Assembly (NCBI GenBank): GCA_027033775.1 | Contig: JALVKL010000125.1 | Span: forward strand, 1-34,258 | From: a bacterium | GTDB taxonomy: Bacteria; Thermosulfidibacterota; Thermosulfidibacteria; Thermosulfidibacterales; Thermosulfidibacteraceae | Direction of reading: 5' to 3' | DNA: 34,258 nt | Shown: in pieces, positions 8,763 through 20,517 of the stretch | Numbering within the stretch: position 1 is the stretch's first letter | Layout: every line of letters starts with the position of its first letter | Translations under genes and position numbers: made by a program | The notes under the pieces: generated by a model | The model's database searches: none | What the model was told of the DNA's origin: nothing | The model's input: the letters and a program-made list of their open reading frames with translations, nothing else

Positions 8763-9959
8763 TTATCTTTTTCTTGCTAAGACCTTGTATGGAAGCCCCC
8801 ATATCTTGCAGAAGCCTTCTCCTGCTTTGTGTTCAAAGGCATCCTTTGCGTCGTAAGTGGCAAGCTCATAGTCGTATATGGAATACGGGGATTTCCTTCC
8901 CACAGGAATGGCTTCGCCTTTGTATAGCTTTAGTCTTACTTCTCCTGTGAGTCTTTCGTTCAGTTTTTCCATAAAAGCATCCAGAGCCTCTCTTGTTGGG
9001 GAAAACCAAAGTCCGTAGTATACAAGATCCGCGTACTTTATTGAGAGATACTCTTTTAGCCTGAAGGACTCTCTGTCAAGACAAAGATGCTCAAGCTCTT
9101 TGTGGGCTTTGTAGAGAATGGTGGCTCCAGGGGCTTCGTAAACTTCCCTTGATTTTATACCCACCAGTCTGTCTTCCACCATGTCAATTCTTCCAATTCC
9201 GTGTTTTGCGCCTATTTCGTTTAGCTTTGTAACAAGGGTTACGGGATCATATTCTTTGCCATTTATCTTTACAGGTTCTCCCTTTTCAAAGGATACGGTT
9301 ATGTATTCTGGCTCATTCGGCGCTTTTTCAGGGGATGTGGTTATAAGGTATGCGTCTTCTGGAGGTTCTGTCCATGGATCCTCAAGGACTCCACATTCTA
9401 TGGATATGCTCCATATATTTCTGTCTATTGAATAAGGCTTTTCCTTGGTTACCTCTACGGGGATGTTGTGTTTTTGAGCATACTCTATCTCTTCCTCTCT
9501 GGATTTGAATTCCCAATCTCTTACAGGGGCAATTATTTTAAGGTCAGGATTTAAAGCCATAACACCCACTTCAAATCTCACCTGGTCGTTTCCTTTCCCT
9601 GTGGCTCCATGAACAACAGCATCTGCCCCTTCTTTTTCCGCTATCTCAACGAGGTATTTTGCTATTATGGGTCTGTTTAAAGCTGTTCCCAAGGGATATT
9701 TGCCTTCGTAAAGGGCTTGTGCTTTTAATGCTTTGAAACAGTAATCCTTCAGGAATTCTTCCTTAAGATCCATTATGTAAACTTTGCTTGCCCCAGTTTT
9801 AAGGGCTTTTTCCTCAACCTCTTTTAGGTCTTCCTGCTGGCCTACATCGGCAGAAAAAGCGATAACCTCACAGTTGTATTTTTCTATAAGCCATTTAAGG
9901 ATAACAGAGGTGTCAAGTCCTCCTGAATATGCAAGAACCACCTTTTTTACGTCGTTCAT
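8763..9959 (-). CDS. argG: Argininosuccinate synthase
   Basis: KVVLAYSGGLDTSVILKWL, HGATGKGNDQVRFEV, RNIWSISIECGVLEDPW. Confidence 0.97.
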   Translation of the reverse strand: MNDVKKVVLAYSGGLDTSVILKWLIEKYNCEVIAFSADVGQQEDLKEVEEKALKTGASKVYIMDLKEEFLKDYCFKALKAQALYEGKYPLGTALNRPIIAKYLVEIAEKEGADAVVHGATGKGNDQVRFEVGVMALNPDLKIIAPVRDWEFKSREEEIEYAQKHNIPVEVTKEKPYSIDRNIWSISIECGVLEDPWTEPPEDAYLITTSPEKAPNEPEYITVSFEKGEPVKINGKEYDPVTLVTKLNEIGAKHGIGRIDMVEDRLVGIKSREVYEAPGATILYKAHKELEHLCLDRESFRLKEYLSIKYADLVYYGLWFSPTREALDAFMEKLNERLTGEVRLKLYKGEAIPVGRKSPYSIYDYELATYDAKDAFEHKAGEGFCKIWGLPYKVLARKR

Positions 9960-9971
9960 ATTCTCCTCCCT

Positions 9972-10886
9972 TTAAGGGTTTATATTTAATAGATGAAGCA
10001 CGATGGCTTTCTGCGTGTGAAGTCTATTTTCAGCTTCGTCCCAGACCAAAGAGTTTGGTCCGTCTATCACTTCATCTGTGACCTCTTCTCCTCTGTGGGC
10101 AGGAAGGCAGTGCATGAAAAATGCAGATTCACAGTTTTTCATAAGCTTTGAGTTTACCTGAAAGTTTTGGAAATCTCTTTTTCTTTTCTCTTTTTCCTCT
10201 TCCTGGCCCATGCTACACCAAACGTCTGTGTATATAACATCTGCCCCTTTCACGTCTTCGTAAGGATTGTGTGATACCTTGACTTTTGCTCCTTTATCTT
10301 GAGCTTTTTTTAAAATTTCTGGGTGAGGCTCATATCCTTCTGGACAGCTTATGGTAAGCTCAAAATTAAGCTTTGTGGCAAGGTTTATCCATGAGTTGGC
10401 TACGTTGTTTCCATCTCCTACAAATACTATTTTAAAGTCTTCGTACCTTCCCAGTCTTTCATATATAGTGAAGATATCTGCCAGTATCTGGCACGGGTGA
10501 AGAAGATCAGAGAGCCCGTTTATTACAGGAATATCTGAATGTTCAGCGAATATCTCCAAGGTTTCGTGTCTGTAGACCCTTAATACCATTATGTCAAGGT
10601 ATCTGGAGAGAACCTTTGCTGTGTCTTCCAAGGTTTCTCCCCTTCCCAGTTGTAGTTCTTTAGGGCTCATGAATATGCTACTGCCTCCCAACTGTTGCAT
10701 ACCAGCTTCAAAGGAGATCCTTGTTCTTGTGGAGGGTTTTTCAAAGAGAAGCCCCATAACTTTCCCTTTTAGAGGTCTGTATGGGATGTTTGTCTTTTGT
10801 CTTCTTTTGAGAATTTTTGTGTCAAATATTAGCTTTTCTATCTCTTCTCTTTCAAGCTCTGTTATTGACAAAAGATTGCGTTTCAT
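9972..10886 (-). CDS. argF: Ornithine carbamoyltransferase
   Basis: FEKPSTRTRISFEAGMQQLGG, DLLHPCQILADIFTIYE, FVGDGNNVANSW, FMHCLPAHRGEEVTDEVIDG. Confidence 0.96.
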   Translation of the reverse strand: MKRNLLSITELEREEIEKLIFDTKILKRRQKTNIPYRPLKGKVMGLLFEKPSTRTRISFEAGMQQLGGSSIFMSPKELQLGRGETLEDTAKVLSRYLDIMVLRVYRHETLEIFAEHSDIPVINGLSDLLHPCQILADIFTIYERLGRYEDFKIVFVGDGNNVANSWINLATKLNFELTISCPEGYEPHPEILKKAQDKGAKVKVSHNPYEDVKGADVIYTDVWCSMGQEEEKEKRKRDFQNFQVNSKLMKNCESAFFMHCLPAHRGEEVTDEVIDGPNSLVWDEAENRLHTQKAIVLHLLNINP

Positions 10887-10920
10887 CTTTAACTCCTCGT
10901 AAATCTCTCAACAGAGAAGG

Positions 10921-10927
10921 TATTATA
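10921..10927. promoter_or_regulatory. Candidate bidirectional promoter -10 (TATTATA) between argF and the argA-like gene
   Basis: Palindromic TATTATA. It reads TATAAT on the minus strand (10927-10922) toward argF and TATTAT on the plus strand (10921-10926) toward the GNAT gene. Confidence 0.45.
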
Positions 10928-10932
10928 CGAGG

Positions 10933-12706
<1,774 letters not shown>

Positions 12707-12707
12707 T

Positions 12708-13703
12708 ATGAAAATATCTGTTGTGGGAGCTGGTGCTTGGGGCACTACCATTGCCCATATTCTGGCTTCTAAAGGTTTTAGGGTTATTTTGTGGTGCTAC
12801 GAGAGAGATGTTGCTGAGAGTATAAATTCCATCAGGGAAAATGTAAGGTATCTTAAGGGATATAAATTATCTGAAAACATAGAAGCTACAACAGAATTAA
12901 GAGATGTTGTTGAAGCTGATCTTTTTGTCAATGCAGTTCCTGTCCAATTTATAAGAGGTGTCTGGGAAAATCTTAAAGGGTTAAAATTTCCCCGTATAGT
13001 CAATCTCTCTAAGGGTATAGAGGTAAAGAAACTTGAGCTTGTGCATCATATATTTGAGGATATATTTGGTGAGGAGATTCTATATGCCATATTATCTGGA
13101 CCTTCCTTCGCCAGAGAGGTTATAGATGGAAAGCCCACAGCAGTTACACTGGCTTCAAAGAGTGAGGGCTTTGCTGTTGATATGAGAACTCTCTTTTCCA
13201 CGCCCTTTTTTCGGGTTTACTCTCACAGTGATGTTATTGGAGTTGAGGTGGGGGGTGCTTTAAAGAATGTGATAGCCATAGCTTCAGGTATATGTTCAGG
13301 TTTAGGGCTTGGACATAACGCTATAGCCTCTTTAATAACAAGGGGGCTTGTTGAGATGGCGAAAATGGGGAAGGTTTTAGGAGCCGAAGCCTATACTTTT
13401 TTTGGCCTTTCAGGAATGGGGGATCTTGTTTTGACCTGCACAGGGGATTTGAGCAGAAACAGAAGAGTTGGTATAGCTTTAGGATATGGGAAGGGTTTGA
13501 GGGAAGCCCTTTCGGAGATTGGAGGAGTAGCTGAGGGTGTGGAGACGGTGAGGGCTGTGGTGAGGTTGGCTGAAAGGTTTAATGTGGAGATGCCTATTTC
13601 TTCAGAAGTGTATAAGGTTTTGTTTGAAGGAAAAAGCCCTCAAAAGAGTATATCTGATCTTATGGGAAGGGAAGCTAAATTTGAATTTTACTGGCTTAAA
13701 TAA
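12708..13703 (+). CDS. gpsA: Glycerol-3-phosphate dehydrogenase [NAD(P)+]
   Basis: ISVVGAGAWGTTIAHILASKGF, VNLSKGIE, LSGPSFAREV, GGALKNVIAIASGICSGLGLGHNAIASLITRGLVEM, GMGDLVLTCTGDLSRNRRVG. Confidence 0.96.
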   Translation: MKISVVGAGAWGTTIAHILASKGFRVILWCYERDVAESINSIRENVRYLKGYKLSENIEATTELRDVVEADLFVNAVPVQFIRGVWENLKGLKFPRIVNLSKGIEVKKLELVHHIFEDIFGEEILYAILSGPSFAREVIDGKPTAVTLASKSEGFAVDMRTLFSTPFFRVYSHSDVIGVEVGGALKNVIAIASGICSGLGLGHNAIASLITRGLVEMAKMGKVLGAEAYTFFGLSGMGDLVLTCTGDLSRNRRVGIALGYGKGLREALSEIGGVAEGVETVRAVVRLAERFNVEMPISSEVYKVLFEGKSPQKSISDLMGREAKFEFYWLK

Positions 13704-14217
13704 GGGGAATTTACCCAATGCCATAAGCTTTTTTAGGGTTTTCTCCACAGTTCCTGTGGTTGTGCTCTTATCTTTTAAATCTAAAGTGCTCCATGAGATA
13801 GCAGGTATCATATTTCTGTTTGCCTCTTTAACAGATGTGGCGGATGGTCTTGTAGCAAGAAGCATGGGTCAGGTTACCAATTTAGGCAAGTTGATAGATC
13901 CTTTAGCCGATAAGATTCTTCTTGTGGGTGCAGTAGTTCCTTTAGTGGGTTTAGAGAAGGTTCCGGCTTGGCTTGCTGTGGTTGTGCTTTCAAGAGAAAT
14001 CGCTGTTACAGGATTTAGGGCTTTGGCTGCTTCTAAGGGTAGGGTTCTGCCAGCCGATGTTGTGGGTAAGGTAAAAACCCTTTTTTATACTGTCTCTCTT
14101 ACCCTCATTATGTTTTCTGTTGAAAATATGGGGCTATTACTTCTTTACTTTGGTGCCTTTATATCTATATTATCAGCCTTTAAGTACTTTAAACAAAATC
14201 TGGATTTGCTTAGGTGA
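13681..14217 (+). CDS. pgsA: CDP-diacylglycerol-glycerol-3-phosphate 3-phosphatidyltransferase
   Basis: [10 protein letters not shown] and the CDP-alcohol phosphatidyltransferase motif D(G)[27 protein letters not shown] 13681 is the likely start; the upstream extension overlaps gpsA. Confidence 0.88.
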   Translation: MNFTGLNKGNLPNAISFFRVFSTVPVVVLLSFKSKVLHEIAGIIFLFASLTDVADGLVARSMGQVTNLGKLIDPLADKILLVGAVVPLVGLEKVPAWLAVVVLSREIAVTGFRALAASKGRVLPADVVGKVKTLFYTVSLTLIMFSVENMGLLLLYFGAFISILSAFKYFKQNLDLLR

Positions 14218-14231
14218 ATTGGAGGTGTAGT

Positions 14232-15398
14232 ATGTACGAGGCTAAAGGTAAGGTGCTTTTTACTTCCGAATCTGTTACCGAGGGGCATCCTGATAAATTG
14301 GCGGATCAGATTTCAGATGCCATTCTTGATGCCATTATTGAGAAGGACCCTTATGGTAGGGTTGCCTGTGAAACATTGGTTACAACTGGTTTGGTGTTTG
14401 TGGCTGGTGAGATAACAACCACCTGTTATGTGGATATTCCCACTATAACCCGTGAAACGGTGAGGGATGTGGGATACACAAGGGCGAAATACGGTTTTGA
14501 TTACGAAACCTGTGCAGTGATAACTTCCATTCATGAACAGTCTCCGGATATTGCTATGGGTGTGGATCCTGGGGGAGCAGGGGATCAGGGGTTGATGTTT
14601 GGTTTTGCTGTTAATGAAACCCCTGAGCTTATGCCATTGCCCATAATGCTTGCTCACAAACTTTGTATGAGGTTAGCTGAGGTTAGAAAAAAAGATATAC
14701 TGGAGTATTTGAGGCCAGATGGAAAGTCTCAGGTGACTGTGGAGTATGAGAATGGAAGACCTGTAAGGATTCAGTCCATAGTTCTTTCTGCCCAGCACGC
14801 TCCCGATATAACTTTAAGAAGGTTGAGGGAAGATCTCATAGAGTATGTGATAAAGCCTGTCATTCCTCCTGAGTACTTAGACGAAGAATATGTCAAGTAT
14901 TACATAAACCCTACAGGAAGGTTTGTCCTGGGTGGTCCTATGGCTGATACAGGGCTTACAGGAAGAAAGATAATAGTTGATACCTATGGTGGAGCGGCAA
15001 GGCACGGCGGTGGTTGTTTTTCTGGTAAAGATCCTACAAAGGTGGACAGATCCGCTTCCTACATGGCGAGGTATGTTGCCAAGAATGTGGTTGCCTCTGG
15101 TATAGCCCATCTCTGTGAGGTGCAGCTTGCCTATGCCATAGGTGTTCCTGAGCCTGTGGCTGTGTTTGTTGATACAAAAAAGACAGGGAAAATCCCTGAC
15201 GAGAAAATAGCAGAGTTGATAACAAAGATCTTTGATCTCACTCCCAAGGGTATGATTGAGACCTTGGATTTGAGAAGGCCTATATACAAAAAGACCGCTG
15301 TTTATGGTCATTTTGGAAGGGAATTGCCTGAGTTTACATGGGAAAAAACTGATATGGCTGAGGAGATCAAAAGAGAGGCTGAGTTGATAGGAGGCTAA
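14232..15398 (+). CDS. metK: S-adenosylmethionine synthetase
   Basis: [86 protein letters not shown]. Confidence 0.98.
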   Translation: MYEAKGKVLFTSESVTEGHPDKLADQISDAILDAIIEKDPYGRVACETLVTTGLVFVAGEITTTCYVDIPTITRETVRDVGYTRAKYGFDYETCAVITSIHEQSPDIAMGVDPGGAGDQGLMFGFAVNETPELMPLPIMLAHKLCMRLAEVRKKDILEYLRPDGKSQVTVEYENGRPVRIQSIVLSAQHAPDITLRRLREDLIEYVIKPVIPPEYLDEEYVKYYINPTGRFVLGGPMADTGLTGRKIIVDTYGGAARHGGGCFSGKDPTKVDRSASYMARYVAKNVVASGIAHLCEVQLAYAIGVPEPVAVFVDTKKTGKIPDEKIAELITKIFDLTPKGMIETLDLRRPIYKKTAVYGHFGRELPEFTWEKTDMAEEIKREAELIGG

Positions 15399-15401
15399 AG
15401 G

Positions 15402-15872
15402 TTGCAGGTTTGTGTTATAGCTGGAAGCAAAAATGACAAAAAGTTTGTGGAAGAGACTTTGAAGGTGTTAGAGGATTTTGGAGTAGAATATGAATTTAGG
15501 GTGCTTTCTGCTCACAGGACACCTGAAGCCCTTATCGACTACATAAAACTTGCTGAAAGCAAAGGAGCAAAAGTATTTATAGCTCTTGCTGGATATTCTG
15601 CCCATCTTGCTGGTGTTATAGCTTCACATACGGTGCTTCCTGTTATTGGAGTTCCCCTTGCCACATCAGTCCTTTCTGGTGTTGACTCCCTCTTTTCTAC
15701 GGTTCAGATGCCTTCGGGAGTTCCTGTTGCCACTGTTGCTGTCAACGGGGCTAAAAATGCTGCTCTTCTTGCTGTGTCTATTCTTGCGGTGGAAAATAAG
15801 GATTTGAAAAAAAAGCTTGAGACCTTTAGAGCCAAGCTGGCAGAGGGTGTAATTGAGGGAGATAGAGGTTGA
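15402..15872 (+). CDS. purE: 5-(carboxyamino)imidazole ribonucleotide mutase
   Basis: VIAGSKNDKKFVEETLKVLEDFGV, VLSAHRTPEAL, ALAGYSAHLAGVIASHTVLPVIGVPL, LFSTVQMPSGVPVATVAVNGAKNAALLA. TTG start. Confidence 0.95.
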   Translation: MQVCVIAGSKNDKKFVEETLKVLEDFGVEYEFRVLSAHRTPEALIDYIKLAESKGAKVFIALAGYSAHLAGVIASHTVLPVIGVPLATSVLSGVDSLFSTVQMPSGVPVATVAVNGAKNAALLAVSILAVENKDLKKKLETFRAKLAEGVIEGDRG

Positions 15873-16497
15873 TCATCCCCGTTTGGTTAAGGAAGTTCTG
15901 GATGTGCTCAACAAAGGCGGGGTTGTAGTTTTTCCCACAGAAACTGTTTATGGTCTCATTGCCGATGCTGAAAATAGAAAGGCGGTGGAAAGGGTTGTTA
16001 GGATAAAGGGAAGAGATTTGGAAAAACCCATGTCTATCCTTGTTTCATCCTTTGAGATGGCGAAAAGATATGTTGTGGCTGATGAGAGATTGAGGTTATT
16101 ATGGGAGAAGTTTTCTCCTGGCCCCATTACATTTGTTGTTAGGGCATCTCCCTTTTACAAAATGAAGTATATTGTTTCGCCTTCTGGGAAAGTGGGTATC
16201 AGAGCTCCTGCCTATGGTTTGTTGCGTCAATTGATATTGAGTTTTGGAAGGGCTGTTACGGGAACTAGTGCCAATTTTTCCGGAGAGCCTGCCCCCAAAC
16301 GGAAAAAGGAGCTGAGTAGAAAGCTTGTTGAGATGGTGGATCTTGTTGTCATAAGCAAAGATCCCCTTTTAGGTGTTGCCTCAACTGTTGTGGAGTTAAA
16401 CCATGAAGTCAAACTCTTAAGGAAAGGGCCCATAAGTTACCAGGAGATATTAAATGCTTTACGAGAGGAAAACCCCCACATCAAAAAGGATATTTGA
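15853..16497 (+). CDS. tsaC: Sua5/YciO/YrdC family threonylcarbamoyl-AMP synthase
   Basis: GGVVVFPTETVYGLIADAEN, RVVRIKGRDLEKPMSILV, SPGPITFVV, VGIRAPAY, VTGTSANFSGEPAP. Confidence 0.9.
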   Translation: MREIEVDHPRLVKEVLDVLNKGGVVVFPTETVYGLIADAENRKAVERVVRIKGRDLEKPMSILVSSFEMAKRYVVADERLRLLWEKFSPGPITFVVRASPFYKMKYIVSPSGKVGIRAPAYGLLRQLILSFGRAVTGTSANFSGEPAPKRKKELSRKLVEMVDLVVISKDPLLGVASTVVELNHEVKLLRKGPISYQEILNALREENPHIKKDI

Positions 16498-17755
16498 AAG
16501 GGCTTATAAGGTTATTCCTGGGGGTATATGCCATAATATAAGGTATTTTCCTCCCTATCCTTTTTATGTTGAAAAGGCTGAGGGTCCATATATATGGGAT
16601 GTTGATGGCAACAGATACATTGATTTTTGGATGGGACATTATGCTCATATCCTTGGGCATAACCATCCCCTTATATCCCATGCTGTTTCAAATTTTATAA
16701 AAGAGAAAGGATTTCATTTCGGGATTCCCAATGAATGGGAAGTAGAGCTTGCAGAGTTAATACAAGAGCTTGTTCCTTGTGCAGAGGCTGTAAGGTTTTG
16801 TTCTTCTGGAACAGAAGCCACTATGTATGCTGTCAGGCTTGCCCGGGCTTATACCGGTAGGAATGTGGTGGTTAAGATTACAGGTGGATGGCATGGTGCT
16901 TCCACAGATCTTTCCTTTGGGGTTTCCTATCCCTTTGACCTTAAGGAGACTTTGGGTGTTCCAGATTGTATGGAAGCCTACACAAGATTTGTGAAGTTTA
17001 ACGACATTGAATCCTTGGAAAAGGTTATAGACGAGGCGGGTTCTGATCTTGCCTGTGTGATAGTGGAGCCTGTCTTGGGAGTGGGAGGGTTTATTCCTGC
17101 TGAAAAGGATTTTTTATTAAAGCTGAAGGTTTCAGTGGAGAAATTGGATGCCATTTTGATATTTGATGAGATTATAACTGGATTTAGGTTATCCCTTGGC
17201 GGCTATCAGAAAGTTTGTGGAGTTATCCCTCATATTGCTACCTTAGGTAAGGTATTGGGTGGCGGATTTCCAATAGGTGCTGTGGTGGGAAAGAGGGAGA
17301 TTTTAGATTTTGGAAGCTGGGAAAGAAAAAAGCCTTTAAGGGTATTAATGGGAGGGGGAACCTTTTCCTGTAATCCTGTCTCCATGGTTGCAGGGGTGAA
17401 GATTTTGAATTTTTTAAAAGAAAACGAATCTTATGTTTATGAAAGGTTGAACAGTCTTGGAGATTACTTGAGAAAAAGGATATCAGAGGAGAAATTTTCC
17501 TTTCAAGTAAAAACCACAGGTATAAGCTCTCTTTTTATGATCCATTTTGTTAAAGAAGGAAATTTAAATATAAAATGTGCGGAGGATATTGTGAATAATA
17601 CCTTTTGGGAGCTGAGGGACACTCGTTTCAGGGTTTATATGGCAGAGAGGGGATTTTATCTTGTACATGCTGGCGGTGCTATCTCTTTATCACATGAGGA
17701 ATCTCATATTGATGCTTTTGTTGAAGCCCTTAAGGATTATACTTTAAAGGTTTAG
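16454..17755 (+). CDS. Class-III PLP aminotransferase of the glutamate-1-semialdehyde aminomutase-like group
   Basis: GPYIWDVDGNRYIDFWMGHYAHILGHNHP, RFCSSGTEATMYAVRLARAYTG, IFDEIITGFR, catalytic Lys in ATLGKVLGGGFPIGAVVG. The N-terminal motif (GGICHNIRYFPPYP) differs from canonical HemL. Confidence 0.8.
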   Translation: MLYERKTPTSKRIFERAYKVIPGGICHNIRYFPPYPFYVEKAEGPYIWDVDGNRYIDFWMGHYAHILGHNHPLISHAVSNFIKEKGFHFGIPNEWEVELAELIQELVPCAEAVRFCSSGTEATMYAVRLARAYTGRNVVVKITGGWHGASTDLSFGVSYPFDLKETLGVPDCMEAYTRFVKFNDIESLEKVIDEAGSDLACVIVEPVLGVGGFIPAEKDFLLKLKVSVEKLDAILIFDEIITGFRLSLGGYQKVCGVIPHIATLGKVLGGGFPIGAVVGKREILDFGSWERKKPLRVLMGGGTFSCNPVSMVAGVKILNFLKENESYVYERLNSLGDYLRKRISEEKFSFQVKTTGISSLFMIHFVKEGNLNIKCAEDIVNNTFWELRDTRFRVYMAERGFYLVHAGGAISLSHEESHIDAFVEALKDYTLKV

Positions 17756-17758
17756 CTA

Positions 17759-18706
17759 ATGAAGACTCTTATTACTGGGGCTTCGGGATTTTTAGGTTCA
17801 CATCTTTGTGAATATTTCTTGAATAAAGGATTTAAAGTTGTGGGACTTTCCAGAAAAAGAGGATTTTTAGATGAATTAAAGGATGTAAAATGGATAAAGT
17901 GCGATTTAACTGATGAAGCTCAAGTTGGTAATGTTTCCTTTTCAGATTTTGACTTAATTATTCACAACGCTGGTCTTATATCATCACCTTTTCCGGATAG
18001 ATTTTGGGAGGTTAATGCTTTAGCCACTCACAACATTGTGTGCGCCCTTGAAAGACAAGGATTCTCAGGTGTTCTGGTCTATATAAGCTCCCTTGCAGTG
18101 TCTGGTCCAGGAAAAAAAAGGGAGAATGATCCATGTAATCCAATAACCACCTACGGTAAAAGTAAATTATTAGCTGAAAGGATTGTTAGTTGTTCCTCTC
18201 TTAAATGGCTTGTTATAAGGCCTCCTGTGATTTTTGGTGAGAGGGATTGGGGGTTATTAACGTTATACCGCATCCTTGAAAAGGGGATCGCTTTAAAGTG
18301 GATACCACAAAAGTATGTGAGTGTTGTATATGCTAAAACTGTAGCAGCTTTTTTAGACTTTCTTCTTCAAAGGAAGATCGTCAATGAAATCTTTTTCGTA
18401 AAGGATGCGGATATGTCGTGGAATGATATGGCTTCCCTTTATAAAAAAATTAGAGGAAAAAAGCTTTTGATACCAATTTATCTACACAATGGCATTGTTT
18501 CTTTGGTTAAACCTCTCTTTTCTTTGTTAAATTGTATTTCAAAAAGAGAGAGTATCCTTTCCGCTGATAAGCTTGAAGAGATGAAACAACATTACTGGAT
18601 AGCGGATGATTCAAAGGCTAAAGCTTTGGGCTTTTCTTCCCCCTATTCTTTAGAGTTGGCTTTAGCTGCTACCATTAGCTGGTATGTTGAAAGGGGGCTT
18701 TTGTAG
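17759..18706 (+). CDS. NAD-dependent epimerase/dehydratase (extended SDR)
   Basis: TLITGASGFLGSHLCEYFLNKGFKVVGLSR, YISSLAVSG, TTYGKSKLLAER (YxxxK), VIRPPVIFGERD. Confidence 0.85.
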   Translation: MKTLITGASGFLGSHLCEYFLNKGFKVVGLSRKRGFLDELKDVKWIKCDLTDEAQVGNVSFSDFDLIIHNAGLISSPFPDRFWEVNALATHNIVCALERQGFSGVLVYISSLAVSGPGKKRENDPCNPITTYGKSKLLAERIVSCSSLKWLVIRPPVIFGERDWGLLTLYRILEKGIALKWIPQKYVSVVYAKTVAAFLDFLLQRKIVNEIFFVKDADMSWNDMASLYKKIRGKKLLIPIYLHNGIVSLVKPLFSLLNCISKRESILSADKLEEMKQHYWIADDSKAKALGFSSPYSLELALAATISWYVERGLL

Positions 18707-20071
18707 TTATTGAAATTTGAGGGGATATTTTCCAGTGAAACAGGCAAGGCAAAAAGGATGGCTTTCTAAGGTGTATCCTGTTGCCTTTATCATCCCTTCC
18801 AGCGATAGATACTGAACTGAGTCTGCGGTAATATACTTTCTTATCTCCTCTATGGTGTGCGACGAAGCTATAAGTTCCCTTCTTGTGGGTGTGTCAATTC
18901 CGTAAAAACAGGGGTGAGTTATGGGAGGGGAGCTTATCTTCATATGCACCTCTTTAGCTCCTGCAGCTCGCACCATTTTAACAATTTTTCTGGAGGTAGT
19001 TCCCCTCACTATTGAGTCATCTATAACTATTACTCTTTTGCCCTTTATAAGTTCTTTAACCGGATTGAGTTTTATCTTAACACCAAAGTGTCTTATGGAT
19101 TCTGTGGGTTCTATAAAAGTTCTGCCCACATAATGGTTTCTAATTATGCCAAGCTCAAAGGGTATTCCTGATTCTCTGGAAAAGCCCAAAGCTGCCACTA
19201 TTCCTGAGTCAGGCACAGGAATAACAAGGTCTGCTTCTATCTCATTTTCTTTAGCAAGCTGTACTCCAAATCTGAACCTGATGTTGTAAACCTCTTTTCC
19301 AAAGACAATGGAATCTGGTCTGGAAAAGTATATGTATTCAAATATACAGTGCCTAAGAGGTTGTTCATCAAAGGGGAACCAAGATTCGACCCCCTTTTCA
19401 TCTATTTTTATGATTTCTCCTGGTTTTATGTCCCTTTCGTATTTGGCGTCTATAAGGTCAAAGGCACAGGTTTCAGAGGCTATCACATATGCGTCTTTGA
19501 GTCTGCCTAAGGCAAGAGGCCTTATACCCCAGGGATCCCTTATGCCTATAAGCTCCTTTTCTCTGAGCAGAACCATGGAGAAGGCTCCTCTAATCTGTTT
19601 CAAAGCATCTATCAGACTGTCCTTGAAACTTTTGCATTTTGATTTGGCAATTAGATGAACTATGACCTCAGTATCCATGGTTGATTGAAATATGGATCCT
19701 TCCTCTTCTAAAACTCTCCGCAAAAGGTGTGCATTTACCAAATTGCCGTTGTGTGCTATGGCGAGATTTCCGTATTTAAAATTTACCACTAAGGGTTGTG
19801 CATTTTTTAAGCTGCTTTCTCCGGTGGTTGAGTATCTGTTGTGACCTATAGCGGCCTCTCCTTTTAATTTTTTCAGTCTTTCTTCATTAAAAATCTCCGC
19901 TACAAGCCCCATCTCTTTTTCTATATGGATCTCTGTGCCGTTTGTTGATGCTATGCCTGCGCTCTCTTGACCTCTGTGTTGCAATGCGTAAAGGCAGAGA
20001 TACACCAAATTGGCAGCTTCTGGATGGCCATAAACTCCTGCAATTCCACACTTTTCCTTTACATTCCACAT
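18707..20071 (-). CDS. purF: Amidophosphoribosyltransferase
   Basis: [35 protein letters not shown] (Ntn Cys after a short propeptide MWNVKEK), [41 protein letters not shown]. Confidence 0.97.
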   Translation of the reverse strand: MWNVKEKCGIAGVYGHPEAANLVYLCLYALQHRGQESAGIASTNGTEIHIEKEMGLVAEIFNEERLKKLKGEAAIGHNRYSTTGESSLKNAQPLVVNFKYGNLAIAHNGNLVNAHLLRRVLEEEGSIFQSTMDTEVIVHLIAKSKCKSFKDSLIDALKQIRGAFSMVLLREKELIGIRDPWGIRPLALGRLKDAYVIASETCAFDLIDAKYERDIKPGEIIKIDEKGVESWFPFDEQPLRHCIFEYIYFSRPDSIVFGKEVYNIRFRFGVQLAKENEIEADLVIPVPDSGIVAALGFSRESGIPFELGIIRNHYVGRTFIEPTESIRHFGVKIKLNPVKELIKGKRVIVIDDSIVRGTTSRKIVKMVRAAGAKEVHMKISSPPITHPCFYGIDTPTRRELIASSHTIEEIRKYITADSVQYLSLEGMIKATGYTLESHPFCLACFTGKYPLKFQ

Positions 20072-20515
20072 TCAGTATTTACCCTCAAAGTAATCCTTTA
20101 AGATCCTTTCATGATCAAAGGCAAGGGGTTTGGGCAGGTTCTCTTTAGTAAAGACTGCCACCTCTTTCGCGTCGTCACCTGCTGTGGGTCTTCCTTCAGC
20201 TTTGGCTATAAAGACCACTGTTATGGTATGCTGTCTGGGATCCCTATCAGGATCTGAGTAAGCGTGAAACTGCCTTATAAGTTCAATGTCCAAGCCGGTT
20301 TCCTCTTTAGCTTCTCTCACCGCTGCTTCTTCCAGTGTCTCTCCGTAATCTACAAAACCTCCTGGAAGAGCCCATCCGTAGGGGGGATTTCTTCTTTTTA
20401 TAAGAACTATGCCTTCAGGGGTTTCAATTATTATATCAACTGTGGGTATAGGATTTTTGTAGATTTCAATCTCCTGCCCACATGATGGGCATTTTATTAC
20501 CTGTTTTTTAGCCAT
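20072..20515 (-). CDS. NUDIX hydrolase with N-terminal zinc-ribbon-like CxxC
   Basis: Nudix box [29 protein letters not shown]-terminal CPSCGQEI. Confidence 0.92.
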   Translation of the reverse strand: MAKKQVIKCPSCGQEIEIYKNPIPTVDIIIETPEGIVLIKRRNPPYGWALPGGFVDYGETLEEAAVREAKEETGLDIELIRQFHAYSDPDRDPRQHTITVVFIAKAEGRPTAGDDAKEVAVFTKENLPKPLAFDHERILKDYFEGKY

Positions 20516-20517
20516 AT

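Noticed and set aside
10887-10932. Classical ArgR ARG box between argF and the argA-like gene
   Set aside because: I could not find a convincing TNTGAATWWWWATTCANA-type palindrome; only an unrelated inverted repeat and palindromic -10 are visible.
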